In this document: in pieces, positions 23,228 through 32,879 of the stretch
How the letters are laid out: every line of letters begins with the position of its first letter
Position numbering within the stretch: the stretch's first letter is position 1
DNA from: Gracilaria gracilis
Taxonomy: Eukaryota; Rhodophyta; Florideophyceae; Gracilariales; Gracilariaceae
Assembly: GCA_030374805.1 (NCBI GenBank)
Contig: JARGSG010000131.1
Location: 92,820-156,819, forward strand
Direction of reading: 5' to 3'
Length of the DNA stretch: 64,000 nucleotides
The notes under the pieces: generated by a model
Told to the model about the DNA's origin: nothing
The model's input: only the letters and a program-made list of their open reading frames with translations
Databases searched by the model: none
Position numbers and translations under genes: made by a program

Positions 23228-23299
23228 ATCTACTGCTGGGAATGCGCAAGTGGTATTACTTAGCTGAGTAATATTACCTAAGCATTCCCAGCAGTAGAT
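23228..23299. repeat. Long-stem hairpin containing TAATATTAC, copy 1
   Basis: Perfect 18-bp outer arms (ATCTACTGCTGGGAATGC at 23,228-23,245; complement at 23,282-23,299) enclose 36 nt that hold a second, imperfect stem around TTACTTAGCTGAGTAA. TAATATTAC, the nonanucleotide of geminivirus-type rolling-circle origins, is at 23,269-23,277. No Rep-like protein was recognised in the window. A foldback remnant or a structured-RNA precursor are alternatives. Confidence 0.8.
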
Positions 23300-23439
23300 C
23301 TCCATTAAATTGGTACGAATAAGATGAGAAGCTAATGGCTCCGCGTCACAGGACTGAAGTACCAGATATGCTGCCGCGGAAAAGGAAAAGAGGGTGAATA
23401 CAAGTTTTTTCGGAGAGAAGGAAGAACTTTAGGGGGAGA

Positions 23440-24611
23440 AAGGGGTGGTGGTGATGTGGGCGGAGAGAATGGGTACCGGAGAGGAGGTTTGCGGCGGAGA
23501 TTTAGGAGCGGTTGTGGAGCATTGGCGAGAATCCGGGCAAACTTTAGGGCGACAGGCTTTCTGAGATAGTGAATGAGATGGGAGTGGCGGGGCAGAGTGT
23601 GTCGGAAGGGAGCGGCGGTGCAGAGTGTGTCGGACGGGAGTGGCGATGCAGAGCGTGTCGAAGGTTTGGGTGCAAATGGATTTGCTTTCGAGGATTCGGA
23701 AAAGGATGAAGTTAGTTGGAGTGGGGACTAATGAGTATGTGAGTGGGATGGTGATGTGCGTTTCGAGGAAAATGGTGATGCTAACAACGGAGAGTATGGG
23801 CCTGAGGGGTCGGGTGTTGGTGTGCTTAAGCAGGTGGCGCAGGTGCAGAGAGCGTGAGGGTTGTTATTGCAGTCGAAAGAGCTGTTGAAAGAAGGAAAAT
23901 TCCAGAGGGAAAAGGAGAGATTGAAAAAGTCACCGGTGTTAACATGGTCTCGGGGTGGACGTGGCTGTGTGAGGGAGAAGAGGAGGGAAGGGGAAGGAGG
24001 AAAACTTGGAGGGCGTCGGCTGAAGAAAAGGCGGAAGAGAGATGGTGGGAGGGGTGATTGGAAACAAGGATTTAGAGGTCTGTTTGCCGGTGCAACTGAC
24101 GGGTGGAACTCTAATAGTTGGGCTCGATAGTGTGGCGGTGCCTGCACGAACGGGGGAACGCATATTGAAGTAGCAGCAATACAAGAGACTCCCTGTAAAC
24201 CTCGAATATGGCCCAAATATTTCCGAGATATGGCCGAAATGTGGCCGTTTAGTTCGAAAGTTTCAGAGAACGTGTATCTACGGAAAATATGCACTTTCGC
24301 CAACTGACACGTGTACACCTCGGCCATATTTAGGCCACATTTGGACCATATTACGGTCATTTGAAGAAAAATGGAACTTGTTGATCTCCGCTTTTTAAAA
24401 GCTCTCACAACTTTTCGAGTTAAACGGCCACATTTCGGCCATATCTCGGCAATATAAGGGCCCTATTCGAGGTTTATAGGGGACTGGGAGGGTTTGGAGC
24501 CGCTCTGGGGCTAGGAAAGAGAAAGAGAATGGAGAGCGTTGTCGGTTGAAATTCTTCAACTTCAAATACAGGGAAACTCAGAAGCAGGATCCGAATGCAA
24601 GATTCAAATGA
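23440..24611 (+). pseudogene. Gene D remnant, copy 1
   Basis: Decayed relative of the minus-strand gene at 31,007-31,799. Shared segments include MDLLSRIRKRMKLVGVGTNE, SMGLRGRVLV, GGRRLKKRRK, and the C-terminal FFNFKYRETQKQDPNARFK before TGA at 24,609. Frames change several times, and a 291-bp MITE (24,191-24,481) splits it. The family is a small, charged, coiled-coil-like protein with a nuclear-type basic patch; no known domain. The minus-strand ORF at 23,728-24,408 is an antisense shadow. Confidence 0.6.
24191..24481. mobile_element. MITE in gene D, copy 1
   Basis: 291 bp with inverted termini of roughly 65-70 bp: CCCTGTAAACCTCGAATA...at 24,191 and GAGGTTTATAGGG at 24,481, both arms sharing GATATGGCCGAAATGTGGCC. 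Flanked by GACT on both sides (24,187-24,190; 24,482-24,485), a plausible 4-bp TSD. The paralogue at 31,007-31,799 lacks it and represents the empty state. No coding capacity. Confidence 0.75.
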
Positions 24612-24689
24612 GGGAGCGCTAGTGGTTTGTTTTTAATTTTCAGACGGTTTTGTACGAGTGTGGCGAATATAAAGTTGCGAGCATGGGCA

Positions 24690-24884
24690 GAGGAACGGCA
24701 AACTAGCCCTAATCCTCAATAAGTGAAATTCGAACTGCAAAAGGAGGAAATCTGAATTTACAATAGAACATTATTTCCTCGTTGCCAACTTGCGCAAAAT
24801 TCAAAATTACTAGTCTTTTTGGACTTTTAATTTTACAACTAGAAATTTAGCATACTAAACTAGCATCCCGAGAAACCCAACGAC
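24690..24884 (-). repeat. Right terminal region of the Plavaka-like element
   Basis: Contains AAACTAGC-type motifs (24,701; 24,857) and ends in AAACTAGCATCCCGAG...CGAC. Read on the minus strand it matches the left terminus at 13,084-13,108. The matching block at 30,737-30,960 has over 200 bp of recognisable similarity. Repeated at 34,130-34,324. Confidence 0.6.
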
Positions 24885-25117
24885 GAGATAAATGGGCGGC
24901 TGGGGTTCGTTCTTATATAGATTCGATGGAAAAGAGGGTTTCTCTTAGTTTCTGAAAATTATCTGGCTCTCGGAGAATATCGGAATAGCTGGGAACCTTT
25001 GCAGCATCAGACTGATGAGAATGAAAGTGAGAACCATATTTGGTCACAAAATCATATTTGTTTCCTGCTTAATGTTTTTTAGAGGAATGAGCTTTCCAGA
25101 GGTTTGAATTTTCAACA

Positions 25118-27031
25118 ATGTCAATATCGACCAAAAACTCAAGCGCAGCATTCCAAAATCTCGATCGAATGGGTCAGGATGATATAGATAGTATTCTTTT
25201 CTTCATAGTCGACGAGAGGTACCTTGTTCTCTAGTCCCTGCAGTTCTTACTTACTATGGTTGCAGAGAGAGCAGATCTTTCCAATCTTCTTTCAATCATA
25301 GTGAACAACTAACTTGGACATGACCGAGCTGGAATATAATATTCGCATCAATGCCCAGCATCGGAGACACGATTAAGCATTTCTTCAAAAGAATATATCG
25401 GTTCAAAATTTTCATCAGTCACTCTTCTTCTCCGTGAAACATATACTTCTATCGATAAGAAACAAAATCGAGAAAAAATAAGCGTAACAGATCGAGATAT
25501 TCCAAAAAATGATGAGATCCCCCTGAAAGTCGGCTTGGGTTGTATAAAAGATCTGAAATGCAATTCCACAGAAAAGAAAACTAGGTGGAGCTTATGTACG
25601 CCTAAGCCATTGCTCTACCGCGTTTGTTTGAAAAGGTGTAGAAACTATTGTCTCTACAACAATTCTTGGGGCGATAGGTTTTTTCTACAAAAATACAAGC
25701 CCATTTATCAAAGAGAAACGCCATAAATATCTGGAAAGAGAGAGGTAACATATTCATGGAAGGCAAAATGTATATTTGAAATTTTCACCTTATAAGGCTG
25801 CCATCGATAAACATATGTCCAACCAACCACTTCAATAAGTCGGAATGGCTCAAAACCGAAATACCGAGATAAGAGTACAGCTCTATTCAGCTCAACCTCA
25901 GCTTCAAAATGAGCTCAAGAGCGAAAAAAACAGAACACTGGAAGTGCTAAAGCGTCTGGAAAACATTTTCGTGTTTCCATAACCGTCATTTTCGAAAAAG
26001 GACAGGGAGACAGAGATAAGACAATTCCTTCTTTAGCTTCCCTCTACAACCTCTACATCACTAAGTACAGCTCTGCGTCTCCGGTTGTGCGCTTGAAACT
26101 ATTTCCCTACATGGATCACAGTGGAATTGACCTGGAGAAGCTCAATGCCGAAGATCTGGGGTACATTCATGTGGCAGTAGAAAACGAATCGGAAGCGAAG
26201 CATCTCCTACGTCAGCCCGGGAAAGTTCATTTCGTAACTGGGCTCAAGTTTGATATATTTGGGGTTCATGGCATCAGCAGAAGTCGTTGCTTTTTTTGCA
26301 GTGTGCCAGAAGGCCACTGGCCTAATTTTAAGACCTTCAAAGAGATTGCATCTATGTTTCATAACCCAATAAAGAGGAATCCTGAGCGGAAATCAGCGAC
26401 GGAGCATCACAGCCATCTGGATCTTCATGCTATTAACTGCATCGGGCAAAACAAAAATAGCTTTATGTTGTGGTACTTCTTACGGCGAGTGAGCATGGGA
26501 GCGAAGATGGGGTAGTGCCGTGCTTTCCTGTAGCCGGGCACACAAAGAACAGGTGCGACGCCGCGTTTGGAATGGTGAAGCGCTGCTTAAAAATGGTTTA
26601 ACGTTTTTGATCTTGTACAGATGATGCGGATCATTGACAAAAGTTCGTCGATTAATCACGTTGTTTTTGCATCGGAGGTCGTGTGGTTTAGTTGGAAGGA
26701 GGTTCTCCAAAAGTTTTATATGCTTCCAAATGCGTTGAAGTTTACAGCATTTCAACACTTTCGGTTCAGTTCTACGTATCAAAAAGAAGTGATGGTAAAA
26801 GAGCTTGCAACAGATTGCACGTGGAAAAAGTTCAACATGCTCAAGAGTGGTGTAGTTTTATCGGAAATAGTGGAGAAGAACAATATGTTGCTTGATGACC
26901 TCTCGTTCAGAGTGAACGTGACCCCACTGGACCTGATACCATCGGCAAGAGAGAAAACAAGGGAGGCCTATTTGATAAAGAACGTACTCAATAGATATTA
27001 TGAGGGTGATATATGTCGACGGGAGGATTAG
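25118..27031 (+). CDS. Gene E, intron-containing, unknown function, copy 1
   Basis: Coding-like segments in order: 25,118-25,234 (MSISTKNSSAAFQNLDRMGQ), 25,341-25,726 (RETYTSIDKKQNREKISV; Cys/Lys-rich end), 25,845-25,982 (MAQNRNTEIRVQLYSAQ), 25,912-26,488 (VVRLKLFPYMDHSGIDLEKL; GHWPNFKTFKEIASMFHNPI) and 26,621-27,031 (VVWFSWKEVLQKFYMLPNAL), ending in TAG... at 27,031. Only the last junction is firm: donor CGA|GTGAGC at 26,489, acceptor TTGTACAG at 26,620, 132 nt, phase 0, joining WYFLRR to MMRIID. Other junctions could be introns (for example AG|GTACCT at 25,219) or frameshifts. I do not recognise the protein. Preservation in both copies favours a real gene. Confidence 0.5.
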
Positions 27032-28116
27032 TTCGCAAGCGGGAAGGATAGGAAAACTGTTTCTTTTTGAGTCCTGTAGCTGCTCATATTGTTTTATTCA
27101 TATTATTGTTTCCGTTACATTGATTTGAGACCTGTAAAAACCATATGAAAGCGGAGGTTCTGAGCTTGAACTTTGGGGTTTGAAGCGAAATCGGACTTCT
27201 GTGACGAAAGTGGCCATATCTTCGTTCCGAAAAAAAACTATTGCTCATAATTGAAATGGTTTTTTTCACATATGCACTTTGTTGCAAACAATGAAAGAAA
27301 AAAATTTAGAAAATGTGTTGAAGGCGATTTAGAGACGGGGAAACTAGAATGAAAAGATATGTAATCAAAAGCCGTTGAAATAAAGCCATTTCGTTTGTTG
27401 TAGAAAAACATTAGTCACTTCAACCGAGTTTCGGTCAAGCTTCACACTGTCCGCTGATATCCGGAGGTTCAAGATGACACTTGTGGTGGGAGAAATGCTT
27501 TCACTCTAATTAGTGCTAACCAGAGTTTATTCAATACATCTGATTCGAATAATAAGTCTTGTGGCAGTTCTTGGAAGTTTAGAAGTGAAGCCATAATTTT
27601 CCCACAGTGCAAAATCTTTTGAGACAGTTGATGATACCTGCTTAGGTTCCTGACGTGTATTGCCTATCAAATTTATTCAAGCTTCTCCAAATAGTACATT
27701 TGGTTAGCATTTCCTTGCTACACTAAAAATTGTTTTACAATACCAGGATCAATATTATCTGATTTACACTATTCCGTATTTTTCATTCTTTTTATTCCAC
27801 ATTCTGTTTTACTGGAGTCTCAGCGCTTCCGCATCCCCCTGTTTACTTCCTTATTATTCTCAGGTGGAGTCTGGAAAACTTCGTTTTTACCTGCCTCACT
27901 ACTGTTACTTGAAGTCGTTCCTTATTTTGCTATTTTGCTATGAATACCTTCTAAGCTTGAAAACCAATTTTTCCTTTGGTTCAGTGATCTCTGATGCGGC
28001 AGTAGCTGTTTCTGGATGATAGGATTTGTCCATTTCTTTTCTCATGAGTCTCAAGTGCTGTTCTCGAGGTTCTGATGCCTCCCTGGTATCCATCTATTCC
28101 TGAAGATTCTATTTCG
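27032..28116. other. Non-coding part of duplicated segment
   Basis: AT-rich, no convincing coding frame or structured element; mirrored at 36,473-37,557. May contain the 3' end of the gene E transcript. Confidence 0.5.
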
Positions 28117-28317
28117 CCAACTTGTGTTCTGATTGAAAAAGAGCTGGTGTTGATGCCGTAATTATCAGGCCCCTTCGATAGTTTGGAGTACACTGGTTAC
28201 ACTCATGAGCCGCTCGTCTGTTTCTGGCAAACGATAATTCTCCCCACAAATCGTTTCCTGGTGCCCTTGTACAGAGACATACAAGTCCAAGAACCAATAG
28301 CATAGACCAGCAATAGT

Positions 28318-29111
28318 CAACATTCGCTTGGCGCGAACAAGCGGACCTCGCCATCCCAAGATTTGTAAGCGCTGCCGTTTTCATGGACCTTTCCATGGGT
28401 AAGCGTCCCTTCTGGCCGGATGTCATCTTCACCAACGCCAGGCCTGCCTCGGGCAGCACTCAGTTTGCGTACGAGAATGTCGGCGTGAAAAAGTTCAAGT
28501 TACGTGGCTTGAAGGGTGGCTTTGCAAACGACGTCAATTGTCCTCCACGGTATTCAACCACCAATTGGGTGCCTCCCACTGTACTACACCTGGGGTCGAT
28601 GGTGCAGCAGTCTGGACATCGCTTCCGGTTTCTACCCTGCGCCGAGGCACCGAATTTCACGATGTGCGTGGAGTACGTACAGAACGCCTGTTCGTAGTCG
28701 CGGAGCTATCTTCGTGATGCGACGCCCGTGGAGTACTCATATTTCGAGTTGGAGCTTCCGATTGTGCAAAGCGTCTTTTATACTGGCGAGGAAACGCTCG
28801 CAGAGCGCAACGACGGCGTGGGCGATCACGAAGCGCGTGGCGATAACGGAGACGATCTGGACACATATAAGCCTTATAGGGAAAATAACCACATTGATAA
28901 CGTGTTTGTCATGATCACGAAAGTCAGCCAACAAATCAGTCTTGTTTTATATTCTCTTCGCGATCGCAGCAAGTTATTGATTCCGATAAATGTAGCAAAC
29001 AGCAAAGTTTACACAAATTGTAATGCGTTCTTCGTTTCCTGTTCTTTCGACATTGATAATAATAAAACCATATTGGTGATCACACTTAGTGCATTGAACC
29101 TGAAAATGTGA
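28318..29111 (+). pseudogene. Unrecognised open frame with one TAG
   Basis: One frame stays open for about 264 codons except for TAG at 28,695-28,697. Segments such as RPFWPDVIFTNARPASGS and YSYFELELPIVQSVFYTGEE look coding. The 3' part overlaps the antisense ORF at 28,974-29,375. No domain recognised; chance cannot be excluded. Confidence 0.3.
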
Positions 29112-29375
29112 TACAGGTTTCTCGGCACACACACAACATGTGTGATCATCTTCGTCGAAAACCAACTTCACGCTTACTGCATTGGCAGTCACAACAACTC
29201 TTTGATTTGATTCAGGCAGCGTAAATGGATTCTCTCGACGAAACGGAAGACTATTCATGTAGTCCAAACATATGCGTAATGCTTCTTCTGGCGGTTCTTC
29301 TTCTGTAAATTTCCTCTTCCTTCCCAAGAGTGCCTTGTTTTTGCTCACATCTTGCAATTCGTGGGGTGTAGACAT
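28974..29375 (-). CDS. Small putative zinc-binding protein
   Basis: 134 aa from an ATG, no internal break. The N-terminal part is charged (LLGRKRKFTEEEPPEEAL). The middle has a Cys pattern CCVCAEKPVSHFQVQCTKC, compatible with a small zinc ribbon. No family recognised. It competes with the plus-strand frame for 28,974-29,111. It could be a transposase fragment. Confidence 0.35.
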   Translation of the reverse strand: MSTPHELQDVSKNKALLGRKRKFTEEEPPEEALRICLDYMNSLPFRRENPFTLPESNQRVVVTANAVSVKLVFDEDDHTCCVCAEKPVSHFQVQCTKCDHQYGFIIINVERTGNEERITICVNFAVCYIYRNQ

Positions 29376-30736
29376 TGCTGAATACTAATCGCAATCGCAG
29401 TCTATTGAAACTCTTCTTATCCCAAAAGCTGCTACGGGACAGTGCGAGAAAAACGTATGTGCTTCCAAACGGCTTGGCGTGGGCGATGACAGTTGGTTTG
29501 TCGCAGTTTTGAAGCACCCGTCCAACGGTTCTAATCGCGTCATGTTGTACACTTCTGCACTGTAAGCTTTGTAACGTCAGTGACCAGCCGCTGCGCCACT
29601 GCGTCAAGTTTACGGTCGAACCGTCCCGGTCTTTGCATTGCAACATCAACGAGATCAGGTGTAACTTTGGTGCTAGTGGTCTACGACCACAACGTTTTGG
29701 AGCTCTGAATCATCTTGATTGTCCGTTATTGTCAGGAATCGTGGTGCCGAATTATGTGATGACAACGCTTTGATTTCAACTCACAACGTGGCAAATCGCA
29801 AGTGTTCGAGAAAGTTGGTGGTTTGCGGTTGAGACAAATGGGTTGAAACGGATGCCTCTTGTGCTATGACTGTTGAACCGATGCGTGCTCTACTGTTGCC
29901 AAGGCTATTTCATCTATCGCGTGAGAGTAAGAAACCGTTGTTCAATTGCGTGAGAGCAAGAGAATAGATAGGGAAGATATCACCTCCAGGGATGTCGTTG
30001 GGCAAAGCCGTAGAAAGGCCCCCACATATACATCCCATATATATGAGGACCTCAAAAATTTGGCTTACAACAAGGAAATTTTCAACTAATACATGAACCA
30101 CGCGTCTCCCTATCAGACAGTCGGTTGGAGAAAGAATGAGCTTTATATTTGTGTTCTTGGAGAAAGGTATGCAATGTAAAGCACTGTTTGTACTAGTGGT
30201 ACCTAATTACGTTCTTTTTTCATCTTTGATAAGTAACGGGCCCCACAAATTTGTTCGGGGCAGCCATAAACTTGGTCTTCCACTTCCTATGGTTCAAATT
30301 TTTGTTTGCGATTAATCCTCTCTCGAGATATTCGTACGAATCAGTATTTTGGCATATGGGGAAGTGTACCGCACATAGTTCATATTTCGGTTGCTTACGT
30401 TTCTGCATGCATATATGTTTCTCGTGTAACCTCAACATGCAAGAACCGTAGACTGGCTGAAAGCAAGAGCCACGAGTGTCATGTGAAGCACGAGAGAATA
30501 AAGTAGAAAAAGTGCTAAAGTCAGGCGTGTAGCGAGAAGAAACAGCAAAGCCGGTAAATACTTAATACAATGGCGAACACGACAACATTTTGGTCAAGAG
30601 TCCCAATATTGGATTTTGTGGGTGTGCCACAGAGTAGATAGAAGACCTGTTCGGAGCGGAGTATCCTTCCAAGTAGAAGTTGATAACTGACAAAGGCGCC
30701 GACGTCTAGTGCCTACCTTGTTTGGGCCACACCTCA
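29376..30736. other. Intergenic, nothing identified
   Basis: Only short overlapping frames. The minus frame at 29,251-29,649 has weak coding character but no recognisable motif. No structural repeat stands out. Confidence 0.45.
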
Positions 30737-30960
30737 GTCGGTGTTTCTCGGTATGCTAGTTTAGTATGCTAGATCGCTAGTTGTGAAAGTAAAATTCCGA
30801 AAGAACTAGCATTTTTGCAGTTTGCGCTAGTTGGCAAGGCAAAAACATTTTTCTTTGGAAATATCGTTTCCGTTCAGTGCAGTCCAAACTTCACCTACTG
30901 GAGTTGAAGGCTAGTTTGCAGTTCTTCTGCCCCCGCTCGTAACTTTACATTCACCACACT
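30737..30960 (+). repeat. Terminal and subterminal region of a second, inverted Plavaka-like copy
   Basis: Begins GTCGGTGTTTCTCGGTATGC followed by TAGTTTAGTATGCTAG and further GCTAGTT words. Its reverse complement matches 24,660-24,884 over about 220 bp with moderate divergence. It lies 3' of the minus-strand gene D', the same position the terminus has relative to gene D in copy 1. Confidence 0.65.
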
Positions 30961-31006
30961 AGTCAAAAACACTCTAAAAAATTACGAACCCACCACCAGT
31001 GCTCCC

Positions 31007-31799
31007 TTATTCCAACCATGCATTCGGATCCTGAGTCTCAGTTTCCCTAAATCTCAAGTTGAAGAACTCTAACGGAACACTCTCTCCATTCTCGTACAAC
31101 CTTCTAGCCCCAAACCGGCTTCCAACCCCTCCCAGCCTCTTCTCCTCCTGCTCCTCCAGTATGCGCTCCGCCGTTCGAACAGCCGCCGCCGCAGTACCAA
31201 ACCCTACTAGTGTCGCTCCACCCGGCAGTTGCCGTGGCACACACAACTCTTCATTATCTTCCAAAATCACCCCACCTTTTCGCCTCTTCCTCAGCCGACT
31301 TCCCCCAACCTCCCCTCCATCCCCTTCTCTGCTCCTCCCCTTCACACTCCCACGTCTACCACGAGAGCCAGGCGTCACCGGTGACCCTTTCTCTCTTTCC
31401 GCCTCCCCTCCCAACGCCTCCTTCCCTCACCAGCTCCTTCACCTCCAACAACAATTGGCACGCCTTCTCCACCTGTCCCACTTGCGCCTCCGACACCTCC
31501 ACACGTCCCTTCAGCCCCATATTCTCCCTTCTCAGCGTCAGCAGCTCCCTCCCGACGCACTCTACCATCCCACTCACATGCCTTCCAGTCCCCATTCCAC
31601 CCAACTTCATCCTTTTCGGAATCGTCGAAATCAAATCCATTGGCACCCCAATCTCCGACACACTCAGCACTACCTCTCCCATCTCACCAACCATCTCAGA
31701 AAGCCAGTCGTCCAAATGTTCCTTCAGATCCCCTCCAAGCCTTTTCAACCGCTCCCACAGGGGCAACTGTCTGGCGTGGATTCCGTCCAGTAGATACAT
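31007..31799 (-). CDS. Gene D', better preserved gene D family member
   Basis: Two overlapping minus-strand frames, 31,799-31,356 and 31,414-31,007, join through one frame change near 31,390-31,410, giving about 260 codons. The N-terminal half is helical and coiled-coil-like (LRRENMGLKGRVEVSEAQVG; KACQLLLEVKELV). Then comes a basic patch (GSRLRKRRK) and a C-terminal part ending FFNLRFRETETQDPNAWLE. Homologous to the remnants at 23,440 and 32,880 but without the MITE. The frame change may be a short intron (the overlap includes a GT) or a mutation. No known domain. Its linkage to the terminal repeat suggests an element-encoded accessory protein. Confidence 0.5.
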
Positions 31800-32370
31800 T
31801 TCGTTGCACAGCGGCAGTTAAAACACAGGCTCTACAGAATACTGTCACGAACGAATGTTGGTGCGCCAACATCATATATGTCATTCTTTTACAGAATGGG
31901 TTGTCGTGAAGTTAAATCCTTCTTCATGGAGACTCTGGGCTTGATAGTATACTTATGGGGCCGCATGTATTAATCACGTTGGTATATTGAGCATTGCTGT
32001 GGATGCTCTTCAGATACCTTAGATTATTGTGTTACGGTGGTTTTGAATCCGTTGAAACGCATCCAATACTGGCGGTCTAGACCACCCGCCAGACACCAGA
32101 CCCAGGTGTTGCAGCGCTTCATTTGTGCACGCATGAAGCGCCACTGCACATCGGTCCGCTGTCCTAAAAAATAAAAACTTTTTTTGCCCTGCTGCCATGG
32201 TTGGGTCAGAGACTCTGCATTTGGGGCGCCCGTGCTACTCTTACTTGGTATCAAGTTGGCAGCAATATCGCGAGCATGTACAACTAATCCCGTTCGGGTC
32301 TGTTTCACAGCTTCCAGTACTACATGTTTCAGTAGCTTACACAGGTCTATTGTCCTCATGCGCCACCCGA
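31800..32370. other. Linker with second copy of the conserved palindrome
   Basis: GCGCTTCAT (32,114-32,122) and ATGAAGCGC (32,133-32,141) flank TTGTGCACGC, followed by CGGTCCGCTGTCC. This is the inverted equivalent of 20,383-20,444. A minus-strand open frame, 32,024-32,359, starts MRTIDLCKLLKHVVLEAVKQ and may be a gene fragment; its C-terminal half is just the palindrome translated. Confidence 0.55.
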
Positions 32371-32667
32371 GTTTCAGAAAGAAAAATGTGCAAAATGTTG
32401 AACCACCGGATTTAGTGTGCTCCGTCGCGCCTCATACATCGAGAGCTCATGAAAAGTAGTCTTGATTCTCTTTTCGTGCTGCATCGTCTGTTGTTTCAAT
32501 TAAAGCGGTGAGCCAAGCACCAGTGCGGTCTTGAACTGAACGGCTATCATGTTTCTCGCGCGATGATGATCTACTGTGGGCCCCCCGTATAGCTACCTAT
32601 ATTTCATACAACGATGTGTGAGAAGGTAGGTATTATCCGGGTGCTGATATTGACAATAATAATGATC

Positions 32668-32739
32668 ATCTACTGCTGGGAATGCGCAAGTGGTATTACT
32701 TAGCTGAGTAATATTACCTAAGCATTCCCAGCAGTAGAT
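32668..32739. repeat. Long-stem hairpin containing TAATATTAC, copy 2
   Basis: Identical to 23,228-23,299, with the nonanucleotide at 32,709-32,717. It lies about 250 bp downstream of the gene C 3' fragment. Confidence 0.8.
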
Positions 32740-32879
32740 CTCCATTAAATTGGTACGAATAAGATGAGAAGCTAATGGCTCCGCGTCACAGGACTGAAGT
32801 ACCAGATATGCTGCCGCGGAAAAAGAAAAGAGGGTGAATACAAGTTTTTTCGGAGAGAAGGAAGAACTTTAGGGGGAGA

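Larger units (their letters stand above)
13084..24884 (+). mobile_element. Candidate Plavaka-like (CACTA-superfamily) DNA transposon
   Basis: Bounded by similar inverted termini: GTCGGTG...TCGGAATGCTAGTTT at 13,084-13,108 and, inverted, AAACTAGCATCCCGAG...CGAC at 24,857-24,884. Copies of TGCTAGTTT also occur just inside the ends, as expected of subterminal transposase sites in CACTA elements. Contents: transposase (+), gene B (-), gene C (+), gene D (+), with gene B and gene C divergent. I found no convincing TSD, and all genes are damaged, so the extent is an inference. The right half is duplicated at 32,371-34,324. Confidence 0.5.
22931..28116 (+). repeat. 5.2-kb duplicated segment, copy 1
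   Basis: 5,186 bp matching 32,371-37,557 with one single-base length difference (T run near 25,080) and, by eye, a few tens of substitutions, so about 99% identical. Starts at GTTTCAGAAAG inside the 3' end of gene C and ends at GATTCTATTTCG. Both breakpoints are abrupt, without obvious terminal repeats or TSD. It spans a transposon terminus, so it looks like a segmental duplication rather than one mobile unit. Confidence 0.95.

Noticed and set aside
23728..24408. 226-codon minus-strand ORF, present in both duplicates.
   Set aside because: Antisense of the gene D remnant and it runs through the MITE; conserved only because the duplication is recent.
22931..28116. Helitron or LINE insertion as the cause of the 5.2-kb repeat.
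   Set aside because: No 5' TC, 3' CTRR or terminal hairpin, no poly(A), no Rep/helicase or RT inside, and the segment contains another element's terminus.
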